A stretch of 64,000 nt of DNA from Cyanoderma ruficeps (GCA_008694505.1 VZDJ01004378.1:5965532-6029531), one strand, 5' to 3'; counted from the first letter of the stretch, positions 35,678-46,751 are shown. Notes: generated from the letters alone by a model not told the origin. Program-made: numbers and translations.

Positions 35678-35704
35678 TGTCAAGTAACTACAAGTTACTT
35701 GACA
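35678..35704. repeat. Hairpin, perfect 12-bp arms
   Basis: TGTCAAGTAACT and AGTTACTTGACA flank a 3-base ACA loop, in intron about 260 bp downstream of the exon end at 35414. Confidence 0.85.
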
Positions 35705-36049
35705 GTAGCTTCTGGAGATTTTTACCAAAGTAAATTGTAATTCTCAAGGTAGCTTCCTGAGCTGTACCAAGGATGTGATAAGATGGTTTCTGAATGAGAA
35801 GGATTTGCCCAAACCCTGAACTGGCAGTAATATTTTCTTAAAATTTCAGTTTCTTGAGCAAGCGTGGCTCAGAGTTTTGACAAATATTTCTACTTCAGGA
35901 AGAATGCAAAGAGTGCACACCCAAATTCAGAGTTCCAGAATCTCAAAAGGACTCAGGTAGCGAGATATGTATCTCTGCAGGATGGCTTTGCCCCAATGAC
36001 CTTGGCTTAGAACCACTTGGCAGGTTGTAACAATGTCTTTTTTTGATAG

Positions 36050-36074
36050 TATTCCTGAAAGCAAACAGATTTCA
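36050..36074 (+). CDS. Microexon, 25 nt, phase 2 to 0
   Basis: Acceptor CAATGTCTTTTTTTGATAG and an excellent donor TCA|GTAAGC. In the required phase it reads IPESKQIS after one leading base, and the junction codon with the preceding exon is TAT (Tyr). Phase 0 has a stop. Confidence 0.55.
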
Positions 36075-36228
36075 GTAAGCAGAAGGAACCCATTGCCCCT
36101 CAAGCACGTATGCCCAGTTTCCTCAGCCCAGTAAACACTTTGAGAATTCTAGAACTCTTTTGAACACTACAGCTTGACATTTGACCTTGGTCAGCTTTTG
36201 ATCAAGGAGTAAATTTTTATTTCCACAG

Positions 36229-36292
36229 GAGTTCATCAACTTTCACTCAAGGTCTTTGATCTTTACAGATAAGGTCCTGTTTTTGTACAGCT
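36229..36292 (+). CDS. Exon, 64 nt, phase 0 to 1 (donor weak)
   Basis: A very strong acceptor (TAAATTTTTATTTCCACAG) opens EFINFHSRSLIFTDKVLFLY then S. The donor at 36293, GTGAAC, is weak; others in reach (GTCTTT, GTCCTG, GTACAG) give the wrong end phase. With this donor the junction codon to 36607 is TGT (Cys). The donor overlaps the palindrome at 36293-36308. Confidence 0.45.
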
Positions 36293-36308
36293 GTGAACAG
36301 CTGTTCAC
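36293..36308. repeat. 16-bp perfect palindrome
   Basis: GTGAACAGCTGTTCAC is its own reverse complement and carries a central CAGCTG E-box core. It starts exactly at the proposed weak donor of the preceding exon. Confidence 0.75.
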
Positions 36309-36606
36309 TCACCATTCACGTTGTGTTTAGGGACCCTTACTCAGATCAATAATGTCTGCTGATCGATGGGATAAGATTGAGATGAGCCAGAACAGGCTTG
36401 CAGGAATTTCCTGATGAAGAATGACAACAGCCCTAGACTGACACTAAAACATAACTGAATGTCCAATGACTCACTTGAGCATCATTGGCAAGTACATGTA
36501 CTGGAGGAGATGTGTCATTGGGGCAAGACTAAACCACTCACAATATAGGTTTTCACAGAAATATTTTTTTAATGAAAACTGCTACATGTAAGATTTGTCA
36601 TTGTAG

Positions 36607-36690
36607 GTACTTCCATGTTAGATACAGGGAGCAGACTGTGGAGTGTTGGAGCCCTGGATGCTGAAAATGTCAGGCTTTCTGCTCTGACAG
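36607..36690 (+). CDS. Exon, 84 nt, phase 1 to 1
   Basis: Follows an acceptor with a short tract (TTTGTCATTGTAG). Only phase 1 is open: TSMLDTGSRLWSVGALDAEN then VRLSALT. Phases 0 and 2 have stops. The donor ACAG|GTAGTG has the same unusual hexamer as the donor at 12901. Joins to 37499 with a GAT (Asp) codon. Strong protein-like composition. Confidence 0.52.
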
Positions 36691-36758
36691 GTAGTGACTC
36701 TCAGGAGGGTACTGCCTTTGACCTGAGGCCAGCTTTCAAAGCTGAGTGATAGCAATGG

Positions 36759-36760
<2 letters not shown>

Positions 36761-36792
<32 letters not shown>
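36761..36792. repeat. (GT)16 microsatellite
   Basis: Thirty-two bases of perfect GT repeat on the + strand, in the intron between exons ending 36690 and starting 37499. Likely polymorphic in length. Confidence 0.95.
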
Positions 36793-36794
<2 letters not shown>

Positions 36795-37498
36795 TTTTTG
36801 TAGAAGTGTGTAATGTCACAGGGTGAAATATTTAAGGTTTGGGGTTTTAGGGTATAGAATATAGTAATATGTATATAGGAACAATATGGAGGGATTTGGG
36901 CGTTGCCTGAGTTCTTCTTCACTTTCTTTTTCCTCCTTGTTCTCGGGTTTGGGTGATCTTTTCTAATTGGTTAGTGAAAGTCTGCATTGCGGACATTGAG
37001 TAATATTTAATTGGGTTATAAATAAAAATAACTTAGGTGTTGGGTTTTAGTTGGTTTTGCCTATTGTTTAAAAGTCCTTGAAATGAGTTAGAAGTAGCCA
37101 TTTTCTCGCCTTGTTAGACAGAGCTCACACCTCATGAGACTGTAACTTGAATCCGAACGAGATACCATCGTGTCTAGTGTCTTCTGTCCAGACCTGGCTA
37201 GAACTAACACCAGCACAGCTGAACACAAATTGGATGTTTTTAGGAGGTTCAATTCACTGTGATCTGCTGACAATGTCTATTATTTAATGATGGCATCAAA
37301 TAATAACATAATCATTGACACTTGGCTTAGTGAGACTTTGACAAATCACTTGCTGCTCTGGGTGCTGCTCTGTTTCAAACCTACTGAAACTGTGTTCATA
37401 GGTGTCAGACTAACAATTTATGAGGAGTATTTAAGGAGGAGATAAAATATTTATCAAACTTCCTAACGAAGTATTAGGTATTCTCTTTGCTTCTTCAG

Positions 37499-37548
37499 AT
37501 ATTTCTTTTAAGGACTGTATAATATTTTGGGCTTCTGGGTCAATGGCA
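37499..37548 (+). CDS. Exon, 50 nt, phase 1 to 0
   Basis: Excellent acceptor (TTCTCTTTGCTTCTTCAG) and excellent donor GCA|GTAAGC. Phases 0 and 2 both contain stops; phase 1 is open and reads ISFKDCIIFWASGSMA. This single-option fit to the preceding phase-1 end is good support. Confidence 0.62.
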
Positions 37549-38123
37549 GTAAGCAGATCCTTTTCTAGCTTATTTTTTCAGTTTTGATGCTCACCCAAAC
37601 ACTTTAGATTTGATTTTCCACTTGTTTCAAATAGAAGCAGCATGAAAAATAAATGGTTCTGGGATTGTAACTCTGTAAGCATGCAGGCTAAGACCCTACT
37701 TTTTACTCAGCTCTTTCATTGATAATGTAAAACTTACTATTAGCAGAGCTTTCACTATTGCCACATGCTAATACCCTACAACAGGTTTATTGTATTAAAG
37801 GCATCTTCTATAGAGCTGCTTGATGTAATATCTCTTTATTCAGGGGCTTCTTCTTGGAAGAGGAAAGGATTGTTGAAAACAGGGGAGAGGATGGTCTGTA
37901 ATTTATTTGTCTCTTTCAAATGAAAAAAAAATCCAAATGACCTCAACAGAGAAGAAAGACTCCACTTAATAAATTAACTAACTCTATTTATACTTCATTG
38001 AAAAAAGATATACTGAACATGCTGGTGGTGTTACACAATGTTTAGCTTGTATAGTCCAAACTCTGTGTAGATCTTGTGGGAGGCTCTGGCATTTCCTTTC
38101 TAATGATTTTTAATATCTTCCAG

Positions 38124-38198
38124 TTCATGCTGCTGAAGCATTTAAAAACTCCTGCACCTCATGCACCTCATATTTATTATTCTCTATTTCACTCTAAG
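38124..38198 (+). CDS. Exon, 75 nt or longer, phase 0 start
   Basis: Acceptor TTTTTAATATCTTCCAG opens FMLLKHLKTPAPHAPHIYYS then LFHSK. Donor choice is uncertain: AAG|GTCAAT at 38199 (ends phase 0) is weak; the frame stays open to a GTATAT donor at 38266, which would end in phase 1 and would fit the exon at 43514. A further strong acceptor at 38265-38266 is followed by YMSVSLTAEFGG in another possible exon. The acceptor here is firm, the right edge is not. Confidence 0.5.
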
Positions 38199-38448
38199 GT
38201 CAATCCTTCTCTTAAGAGGCCTTCAGCATTATCAAAAAGAACAAATTGCTTATTGTGTCTCTTCAGTATATGAGTGTATCTTTAACAGCGGAATTTGGTG
38301 GATGCTCAGGGATGCTCAGGGATTACTCTTCCCTGGAACAAGGAGTTCCAGGATGCAGATGGGTGTTCCTCAGGATGAGAACTAGGAAAGGCTCTTGGGA
38401 CTGCTGCCCCACTGCCATAGAACTAACTGAGAAGGAGCAAGCAGAATT

Positions 38449-38510
38449 ACAGAATCACAGAATGGTTGGGGTGGGAAGGGACCTCTGGAGATCAGGGTCA
38501 CCTAGAGCAG
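38449..38510 (-). mobile_element. CR1 LINE 3' tail, minus strand, short
   Basis: ACAGAATCACAGAATGG, GGGAAGGGACCTCTGGAGAT and GGGTCACCTAGAGCAGG are the reverse complement of a CR1 3' end, with some internal sequence missing. Confidence 0.78.
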
Positions 38511-40068
38511 GTAAATGGATGTCTGTGGCTGCTCAGGCTCCAAGTCCTGTGGAAATGCAACAACACAGGCAAACTTTGGGCTTTCAAATCTCCCAGACAC
38601 TTTCCTGACCAGAAATACTCAGACAAATGAAGATTATTAATAATATAAATAATAATGTGTGAATTACAGAGCCTGCTCTTTTTTCACCTGAGGGCCTGAC
38701 ATGCTAGATCAACAGCCACTCAGCAGTTGCCAATTTAGGCTTTCTGAATAATTATTATAGTCGATGCATCAGACATCATTTTTGCTGCTGCTACCTTACC
38801 TGGCCAGCCACATTATTTTGGATAAAGTCTGCTGCATAATGCATTGTCTGTGAAGTGTAGGAACATCAGATGGTGGGAAAAAATGAGGAGAATAGTTTCT
38901 GATCTGCTAAAAACTCAGGTTTAAATCATGTGACATCATGTAATGACAGGTAAAAGTGTTGCTGTATCAGAATTACTGATTTTCATGGCTGGTGGTATTT
39001 CATATCCACTGCTTGACTTCTGGAAGGAATAACTGCAAGTAAAGGTAGATGGACTCCCACTAAATTGTATTTCTGACCCAAGTTTGAAATCTGAGCTGAA
39101 AATTATAGACAGTTTTAAGTATTTTTCTCTTTTTAATTCTCTATTTTTATTTAGATATACACTCTGTATCTCTAAACCAGTCTCACAGAAACACTGAATT
39201 TCATCTCAAAAACTGAGAACAGTGATCTGGAGTTGTATCTGTATCTGTATCTTGAGCTGATTATGACTTATTGTAATTCCTGAAAAGCTAAGGCCTACAG
39301 GCATGATTTATTTCTAATGGTGACACTGTATGTCACATCAATACTTATAAACAGACATGAAGAATTGGTAAACTGTAGACCAAAAAACCATTTAACAATT
39401 CTGTGTTATGAGAGAAAGAGCTCCCTGTGACAGGCGAGGAAGGATGACAAAACCCCAGCTGTGTTTCATGCAACTGGACTGCTTGTGAGTAGGTCTAAGA
39501 AGTAACAATACAATGAGCTGTTGATGTTGACTCAGCTGGCAGCTAAATCAGAGAAACAGAGATAGACAGAAGACAGTAAAAATTATACATGTCAATTGAA
39601 ATACACATGAGGGAAGACAGTCCACTCTGCAGGACAGGAGCAGAAGTAAGGGAAACAGGTGCCAGAGTTGGAAGGGAAGGTTTTATGGTGGGAGAGAAGG
39701 ACAAATGAACCAAAACTGAAGACTGAAGCTTAATTAATCACTGATGTATCAGCACATTAGTCGGAGAGAGAATCAGAAGGCGAGAGAGGAGAACAGGTGA
39801 GAAATCATTAAAAATAATGTCTGAGAAATTATAGGGAGATGAAATGATGAAGCACAGAGGGAGGAAGAGGAAATATGAAGTTGGACTAGGAAACAGCCAG
39901 TACAGGCCAAGTTTGTGAACAAGAACATTGAACTGGGACTGCCTTTTCCAGGGTAGCTTCTCTTAGCTATATAAAAGTTGTGCTGTGAAGATTTTCTGCT
40001 TTTGTGAAACGGGACATCAAGTACTTAGCTTGTCACACTCTCTTTTTCTCTCCTTCTATTGTTTCCAG

Positions 40069-40106
40069 AGGTATTGTGTTTGTCCTCTGGAAATCATCCT
40101 CCTCCT
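40069..40106 (+). CDS. Possible microexon, 38 nt
   Basis: The acceptor tract (CTTTTTCTCTCCTTCTATTGTTTCCAG without its first bases) is among the strongest here and the donor is GTAAGA. All three phases are open (RYCVCPLEIIL, VLCLSSGNHPPP or GIVFVLWKSSSS), so the frame cannot be chosen. No phase-consistent path from 38198 to 43514 through it was established. Confidence 0.3.
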
Positions 40107-41149
40107 GTAAGATATTAGGCAGCCACACTTTTCCTAGTGCCTGATAAAGAGCTGAAACAAGCTATTTCAGACTAAGGTATTTTTAGTGCCTCACCAGTCA
40201 CTCCTTTAATAGGCTTTTATGGCTCAGCACGAATTCCCTGCAGGTAGATACTGAAAGTCTAATCCAAAATTGCATAAAGACAACTAAAAGAAGTAACATA
40301 ATATTTGCAAGCAGATCTACAATTCCTTTGTCCTGAAAGAATGTGATCAGAGGCCTAAGCTAAAAATACATTTGTTCAATATGCACATCTTAGCCCTTTG
40401 AGAGAAAAAAGAAAGTAACAAAAAAATATAAAAATAGACATAAAATAATGGAAACAAGAAATATGGGGTATTAGAGCTCTTTCTACCTAGTATAAAGTAT
40501 AGCAGAAGGATGTCAGGCTCTGCTAAATGTATTTCCATTGCTAGATAGTTTATGAATGACCATTTCTTTTCAGCAAATGTAATGATTCTAAAGCTTTAGT
40601 CTTAATTTTTGTCTTGGGCCACATTTGGGCAGTTAATAGCATCAGGAAAAAAATTCACCTTAAATCTTGGAATGTCCAGGTGCAGCTGATCTAATTTAAA
40701 CAGGAACTACATGGCCAGACACATAGTCATCTCCTTTTTCTTCTGCAAACAACTGTTTCACTAAAACTTTCAGAGACTGCTACCAGCTGTGTGATAACTC
40801 TTCCAGAACATATCAGGTTCCTAATGAACAAAACTGTTCACCCCAGCTTTTTAACTCACCAAACTGTGACCCCCTCACTAGTAAGAGAACACAAGCGGAT
40901 GCAGATCCCTGCTTCAAGAGACCTTACGCACCCCACCGCCCACATCTGCTTCTTGGCCACTGAACAGCTGGTGGGTTCTGGCACTGTGATGCTCCCTGAA
41001 ATTAATCAAAGCTCATTTTTCCCTTAAAAGTACATGTGTTATGCCTATCACTCAGACCCCGTGTATTTAACCCCTCAGGTTATGGGGGTGATCAAGAGCT
41101 TCCTTATGAAATTAATTTCCATTGAGAAATGACAATTTTTGGAAAATAA

Positions 41150-41870
41150 TTCCTCAAGCCAGCTCTTCTGCCAGTTCAACCTTCTCTTTGATTTTATTCA
41201 AAGTCTCTGCTTGTTTCTTGTGACCTGGATGTAGGCTGGGGTTTCCAAGTCCTCCAGCTGGTGTTTGCAGGGAAAAGGTAACTGGTGTTTGAGCAATACA
41301 TAACTCAAGTTGCCACCAGAGTTGGGGCTCCTGGGCTCTCTTGGCTGGCCTCTGCAAATCTCATCCCAAATGCTGGCCCTCCTGGTGGCTGCAGCCTCTT
41401 GGTCATCAGGAGAGTAGATTTCTGGTTGGCTGAGTATCTGCTTCCCAGGGTCTCCACATCAGCTCAGTGAAGGAGAGAGCAGCAGTCCCTCGGTCGGTCT
41501 TTCTTGGTAGTCAGCAGGTTTCAGGGTGTCTCCCTCATGGTCTCTGCCCATCCCTCTTTGCAGAGCAGACTTTCAGCTCTTTGGGAGCCCGCCTGCAGCC
41601 AGAGGAGCTGGGCAGCCCAGGAAACAAGCTGAAAAAATGCCACATCCTTCCAAGGCTTTTCCCTCCCACAAAAATGTTCTGATTCTTAGCTTTTGTGTCC
41701 CAGCTCAGCGCAGCTTTGCTTTTCTTTCAAAAATAAAGCAACTTGGAACAAAAGACAGTCCTCTGACCAGCTCTGGTTATTTTATTTCCCTTTTTGGGCC
41801 ATACCTGGATACTCACCAGGATACCCTGACTTGGGAGCCAGAAGCAATAGGCTCTCATGGAAACTAAGGG
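41150..41870. other. GC-richer stretch, unexplained
   Basis: Composition rises and both strands have frames of 60-110 codons, with an AAAAATAAAGC poly(A)-like signal at about 41729. It could be an old LTR or other repeat. I see no TG...CA boundary with a duplication and no splice pair, so it is left uncalled. Confidence 0.35.
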
Positions 41871-42312
41871 TGAGATTTCCATCTCTGGATGGAAAGCCAA
41901 CCCACTGAGCATTGAAATAGCCTCTGGATCACAGTGAAAGCTTGGACTAGTCACTCTATGGCTCAACATGAAAGGAGAAGGCTAAGCTGGGCAATACTTG
42001 AGGTGTAGCATAAAGCTGTTTTGGCCATACTTTTTTAGCTACTCTAATGATGTTTGGAACAGATAATTACTTCAGCTATTGTTATGAGAATAGGCATTTC
42101 ATGCTTTCAAACTCAGAGAGGAAGGGAAAGAATGAGAAACAATGAGACGCTTAAATAGCAGAGCTTTAACTGGTGATTGTCAGTATGCAGGCAGAACCTG
42201 TGTAAGTGGAGTACACTGATAATACTCAGCAACAGAAGCAATTCAGAAAGCATCTAAGAAGCTTTAGACCCATATAAAAGTCATGCTGACACTGTAGAGT
42301 TTTGGAATGCGC

Positions 42313-42410
42313 GTTTTTTCTTTTTTTTTTTTTTCATTTTGTGTGCTTATTTGTTTTTGGTTTGTTTTTGTGGTTTCTTTGGGGTTTTTTGTCATTGCTT
42401 TTGGGTTTGG
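42313..42410. repeat. T-rich and T/G-rich low-complexity block
   Basis: A long T run, then TTTGTTTTTGG-type units. Similar in texture to the block at 60968-61082. Confidence 0.75.
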
Positions 42411-43513
42411 ATGTTATTTATCTGTGGGGATTATTACACTATGTGTACTCTAAGGAGATGCTTGGGTGTTAAATGTTTGAGATTGCTCTTTTTAGATTTG
42501 TCATGGAAGAAAGAATTAAGTGCATGTTGTTACATATTAGCAAGATTGACTAGAAAATATTATGCGACACGTGTCACATGTTTTTTCTGAGGTTTGAACT
42601 TCTATCATTATGATTTTTTAAACTTGATCACCTTAAAATTGTGATGAACACATTCCTTATATTTTATTTTTCATAGTAATATTTTTCATAAATACAACAT
42701 TAAAATGTTTGTAATGGCTCTTCAAAGATCAGACTTCAGAAATTGAAAGGAAGTTTAAGGAAGTGTTTTGATGAGTCCATTGGCTGAAAAATGCCTCCTT
42801 TGACCAAGTAGGGAGGAAATTGAATATTGTACAAAAAAAAAAAGAGCAATATATTTAAAATTTTGCTACAGAAATTAAAAAATATACCAAGCAAACAGTC
42901 CTCAGTGAGCTTTGTCAAATATTTGACATTTTGCTGCATTAAATATATGTGCCAGTATTGCAAAACATATAGAAGAAGCAGTAGCTTATTTGATTTAAAA
43001 AGTAGTTTTCAAGCACCTTCCATCCACTTTCTAGATGGTTCATAAAATCAGCAATCTGTCCCTCATTTCAGTGGAGAATCATGCTGAATGTCTTTTATAG
43101 GCTGCCTATTGAGGTGTCATTTCTTATAAAATATACCCTAATTGTATTTTGGTGACTGATTAGCAACTCCAAAGTACTTGAAATGACAAAAGTTATCAAA
43201 TGAAAATAAGTATGGTTTGCAAAGCATTAATTTCTGCTATTCATTGATTTCATGCTTGTGAGTTCAAAAAACTTAGCAGGTTCCAGTGAGTCACACATTT
43301 TTTAATGTAAAATAGGCAAGGTTCAACTGTGCTTGAAGAATTAATTACTTTTTTACTTGAGTAAACTTGAAAGGAGAGAACAAAATACCAGTGTGCGTGT
43401 AATTCTTTTAGTATTAAATCAGACTTTGCAGTTGTCTAAAAGCTTTGACTTTTCACAGTCAAGTCTTTCCACTCAAGCCTAAAATGAAAAGTGCAGTGTT
43501 GTGTTTCTCACAG

Positions 43514-43671
43514 AACCTAGTGGTGTAGCAATGAATGCCACTAATTCATCCCAAGATCACATAGAAGTGGGCTTACTCCTCAGCCATCTTATTTATATAA
43601 AAAATAATGCTGCCTCGTTTTCCTTGTGGTGCTCTTTTTGTCCTTCTCAATCTGAAATATTTGTTAAGAAG
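43514..43671 (+). CDS. Exon, 158 nt, phase 1 to 0
   Basis: Acceptor TGTTGTGTTTCTCACAG and a very good donor AAG|GTGAGC bound an open segment reading PSGVAMNATNSSQDHIEVGL, then LSHLIYIKNNAASFSLW and ending SEIFVKK. Two Asn-X-Ser/Thr motifs are present but there is no signal peptide in view. The preceding exon must end in phase 1 (38265 would, 38198 would not). Family not recognised. Confidence 0.6.
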
Positions 43672-44876
43672 GTGAGCAATCTACATCTTGCAGTCAAGAA
43701 GAGTTATGAAGAGGAAAAATAGTGTCCTGTGCATCTTCCTGTCTGTGCTGTGAAGGTCCCGGCCACATGCTGAACTCTCCTTTGTTGCTGCTTGGAGCAT
43801 GCCCACGACCCACCTTTGGGCTCCTGGCAGCAGTGCTTCACATCACCTCCTCAGTCCCTGCTTATATTCATGACATGAATGGCTTGTAAAGTGTCTGTGC
43901 TGAAGCACTGCATGTACAGATAAGAGAAAAAACAGCTGCCTTCTCCAAGCCCATAAATCCACAAGTCTGATAGAATCAGACCTCTTTTTCTCATCTTAGA
44001 ATCTTGCTCCCATCTCTAATTAGACATAATAATTCAGTGCCATCACTGGCATAATTGGCCATCTGTGTACTTTCATACGTGTGAAACGAATACTGGGAAA
44101 GGTTACACAGGCTGGTGCCACTAATGCTCAGGAAGGATTGTTGGAAACTAATCTTAGGAGCTGGGTTTGAGCTGAAATTCTTTTTGGAAATGAAATGTCA
44201 TTTTCCTTGTTGGCTTTGAGAGTTTTGAAAGGACCAGACACTACAACAGAAGAGCCTGATGGCTGGTAGAAAAGCAAGGGTGGGACCAGAAGGCTTACAA
44301 TTTGTTTCAGGGGAAAAGACAATTGTGTTTTTCATACTTGTTGCTCAAGTTTTGATTTACTCCTGAACAGTTTCCATTATTAATGAGAAAAAGGACAGTA
44401 TTTCAAAAACACGTCTTCAAAGCAGCCTCTCTGTGAAACTCTACTAACAGGCCTTACTACCTATAGTACCTTTTTTCCAAGCTTTTCAAAAATTTAAAAC
44501 TAGTATGGAGAGAGTAAAGAGAGAGGGATAAATCCTCATCTTTATTTCAGAACAGTTCACTGAAATAAGGAATCACTGCACAAGGCTTCCAGGCTTGAAA
44601 AGGTTATAATGGAAAAGTGATACTTTTCTTGTGAGATAATACGTGATGAATATAAAGTGTTCACAATCACATCAGAGCTCCATCCACAGAGAAATCAGAG
44701 TTTCCATCCACAAAACCAGGCATAAGTTTCTGGTCACAAATGAAGCCTTCTGTCAGCAAAAGAAAAATGTCTTGTAAAAGAGTCCACTTTATCTTTTAAC
44801 ACATAGAGAAATATTGCTCAAGTATAGTGATAGTAGAGCATGAACCATTGAGGTGGTTTTCATAGTTCTGCAGCAG

Positions 44877-44961
44877 GATGAAGATAAATTTTTGAAGAGC
44901 TGCTTCTTGGGATCCTGTGCTTGTAATTTGCTCCTGGGACCTCAGCTCAACTCTACCAAAG
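44877..44961 (+). CDS. Possible exon, 85 nt, phase 0 to 1
   Basis: Acceptor TTTTCATAGTTCTGCAGCAG opens DEDKFLKSCFLGSCACNLLL then GPQLNSTK. The start phase matches 43671. The donor AAAG|GTTCAG is weak, and the frame stays open another 50 codons, so the right edge is uncertain. The end phase would fit 45567. Confidence 0.4.
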
Positions 44962-45415
44962 GTTCAGAGGGTTTTCCTTCCAGTGAGGAAACTCTCCAAA
45001 ATGTTATTAAATGGCACAGAAAATGGTGGCCAGGAGAAAACTGCTGCTATAAAGCAGTATGCACACTGGTATTATGCACCAGCCAGGGGTGTCTGTATTG
45101 TGATCCCCTTTCATTATGATCTCTCAGAGCTTATGTATGCATTACATGTATTCAAATATCTATAAACATTTACTGTATCTCACTTGTCTTTGAACTGTGA
45201 AGTCAGAAAGGCAGTTTGATATTGAAGTCCAGCCAGTGAACACATGCTCGCATACACATATGAGCCAGCTTCACACATAGAAACATTGCCTTGCCAGCAT
45301 CCACATAAACACACAGAACTCACAAAAAGCACAGGCTGCCCAGTGCTGTTCCTCCTCTCCAGCTGATTAGAATGGAAGTCCGCAAGTGGAAAATACACGT
45401 GTATTTTATATATTG

Positions 45416-45437
45416 GAGATATATATATATATATATA
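45416..45437. repeat. AT microsatellite next to N
   Basis: ATATAT run broken by one unknown base at 45438; length is unreliable. Confidence 0.85.
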
Positions 45438-45566
45438 NCATTCTGATACCAGGTCAGAGCTTTCCTGGTCTCTCCACATGCTGGCACCCAGGTATACTAG
45501 GTGTGGAGTTTCACCTTCCTGTTCTTGTTGCTGATACATCCACCTCTTATCCTACTTTTCTGCAAG

Positions 45567-45621
45567 TCCATCTTGAAGCTCACGAGCATTCACCCATTTC
45601 TACTAAGAATAGAAGATCATT
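45567..45621 (+). CDS. Possible exon, 55 nt, phase 1 to 2
   Basis: Strong acceptor (CTTATCCTACTTTTCTGCAAG) and a fair donor GTAAAT. In phase 1 it reads HLEAHEHSPISTKNRRS. The next in-frame codon without splicing is a stop. Fits the phase-1 end proposed at 44961. Confidence 0.36.
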
Positions 45622-46487
45622 GTAAATAGGATTAAACCAAAGTATCAATTAGATTGTGGTGAGGTAGCACAGAGCTCAGTTGGGCAAGTGCACTAACAAC
45701 CTGTTTACACATAACCACATAACCAGCTAATTTCATATCCATTTATCTCCATTTTCACTTACTTGTTCCTTCCCAATCTACCTTGAAGCCTTTCCTTTGT
45801 TTCATCCCCTAAACACACCATAAGTGTCATACCTTCCTATGGTGTCCTTAAGTCCTGACACAGTAAGATGCATACAACCCCTAAATGCCTTTCCCAGTGT
45901 CCCATAGTGAGTCCTGTGTCCTTGCAGGCAATAACCCCTGGCAGTCTGCAAGGTCTTCCGGGGAGACAGCTTCTTCAGTTAAATTGTCTTGGTGGGTTTC
46001 ACACTGGATGTGATGGGTGAACGCTTCTCCTTGGATAATTTTCAGAGCAGCCATTTCAGCACATGCCTTTTTTGCCTTTCTAGGGCTTCTCTGCTCCATT
46101 GTTCATCTGCTCTTTGCCTGGCCTTTGTGATTCTGGTGATTAGCCTTTAATCACATGACTCACAACAATCTGCTCTCTGTGCCAGAAAGGCCTGGAGTGT
46201 CTGATTGTGAACTGGATGTGAAGATTATAGCAATCTCTTAGTGCTGTAGGAAGATGTGTAGAACCTGAGAATGCTGGTCTCCTTTCAAAATTCCTTTGGA
46301 TATTGTGCCCAAGTACGGTGCTGGGTAATATACTCCTGTGGGATTATCCTCTGGAGCTGCAGTATGGGATGAAAAAGACCGTATGCTTGTAATGTGACAA
46401 CAGTGTCATTGTCCTAGCAGGTCCTGGGACAAACTTGTGTTAGAGGACATATCTTGCTCCAATTCCAAATTGGATTAAAATATTATA

Positions 46488-46580
46488 TAATATAATATTA
46501 AATTTAAATTTAAATTNNNNNNNNNNNNNNNNNNNNNNNNATTTAAATTTAAATATATATAATAAAATATTAAAATAATA
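46488..46580. repeat. ATTTAAAT palindromic AT tract with 24-N gap
   Basis: TTAAATTTAAATTTAAATT lies left of 24 unknown bases (46517-46540) and ATTTAAATTTAAATATATAT right of it, so the whole is close to a large inverted repeat around the gap. Confidence 0.8.
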
Positions 46581-46751
46581 AATATCTTCTGTTGTCTCAT
46601 TGGTAAAAAAAAATAGCTCTCCTTTTCTAAATGCTAGCATAGGAATTTATTAGCCATCTCTCACATTTTACACATGTCAATGGGAGACCCTGGGGGTGGA
46701 GCTAGGATCTCCATCACCTTCCTGAGGAGCAGGCCAGGAGATCAAGCAGAC

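Larger units (their letters stand above)
38266..43513. other. Intron region with weak exon signals
   Basis: Contains a CR1 tail (38449-38510), a strong-signal microexon candidate (40069-40106), a weaker one at 40774-40816 (DCYQLCDNSSRTYQ in phase 2), a GC-richer stretch at 41150-41870 open on both strands, and a T-rich block at 42313-42410. A strong acceptor at 39154 has no usable donor. Confidence 0.45.

Noticed and set aside
39154..39260. Very strong pyrimidine tract and acceptor TTTTTATTTAG
   Set aside because: All frames reach a stop before any usable donor.
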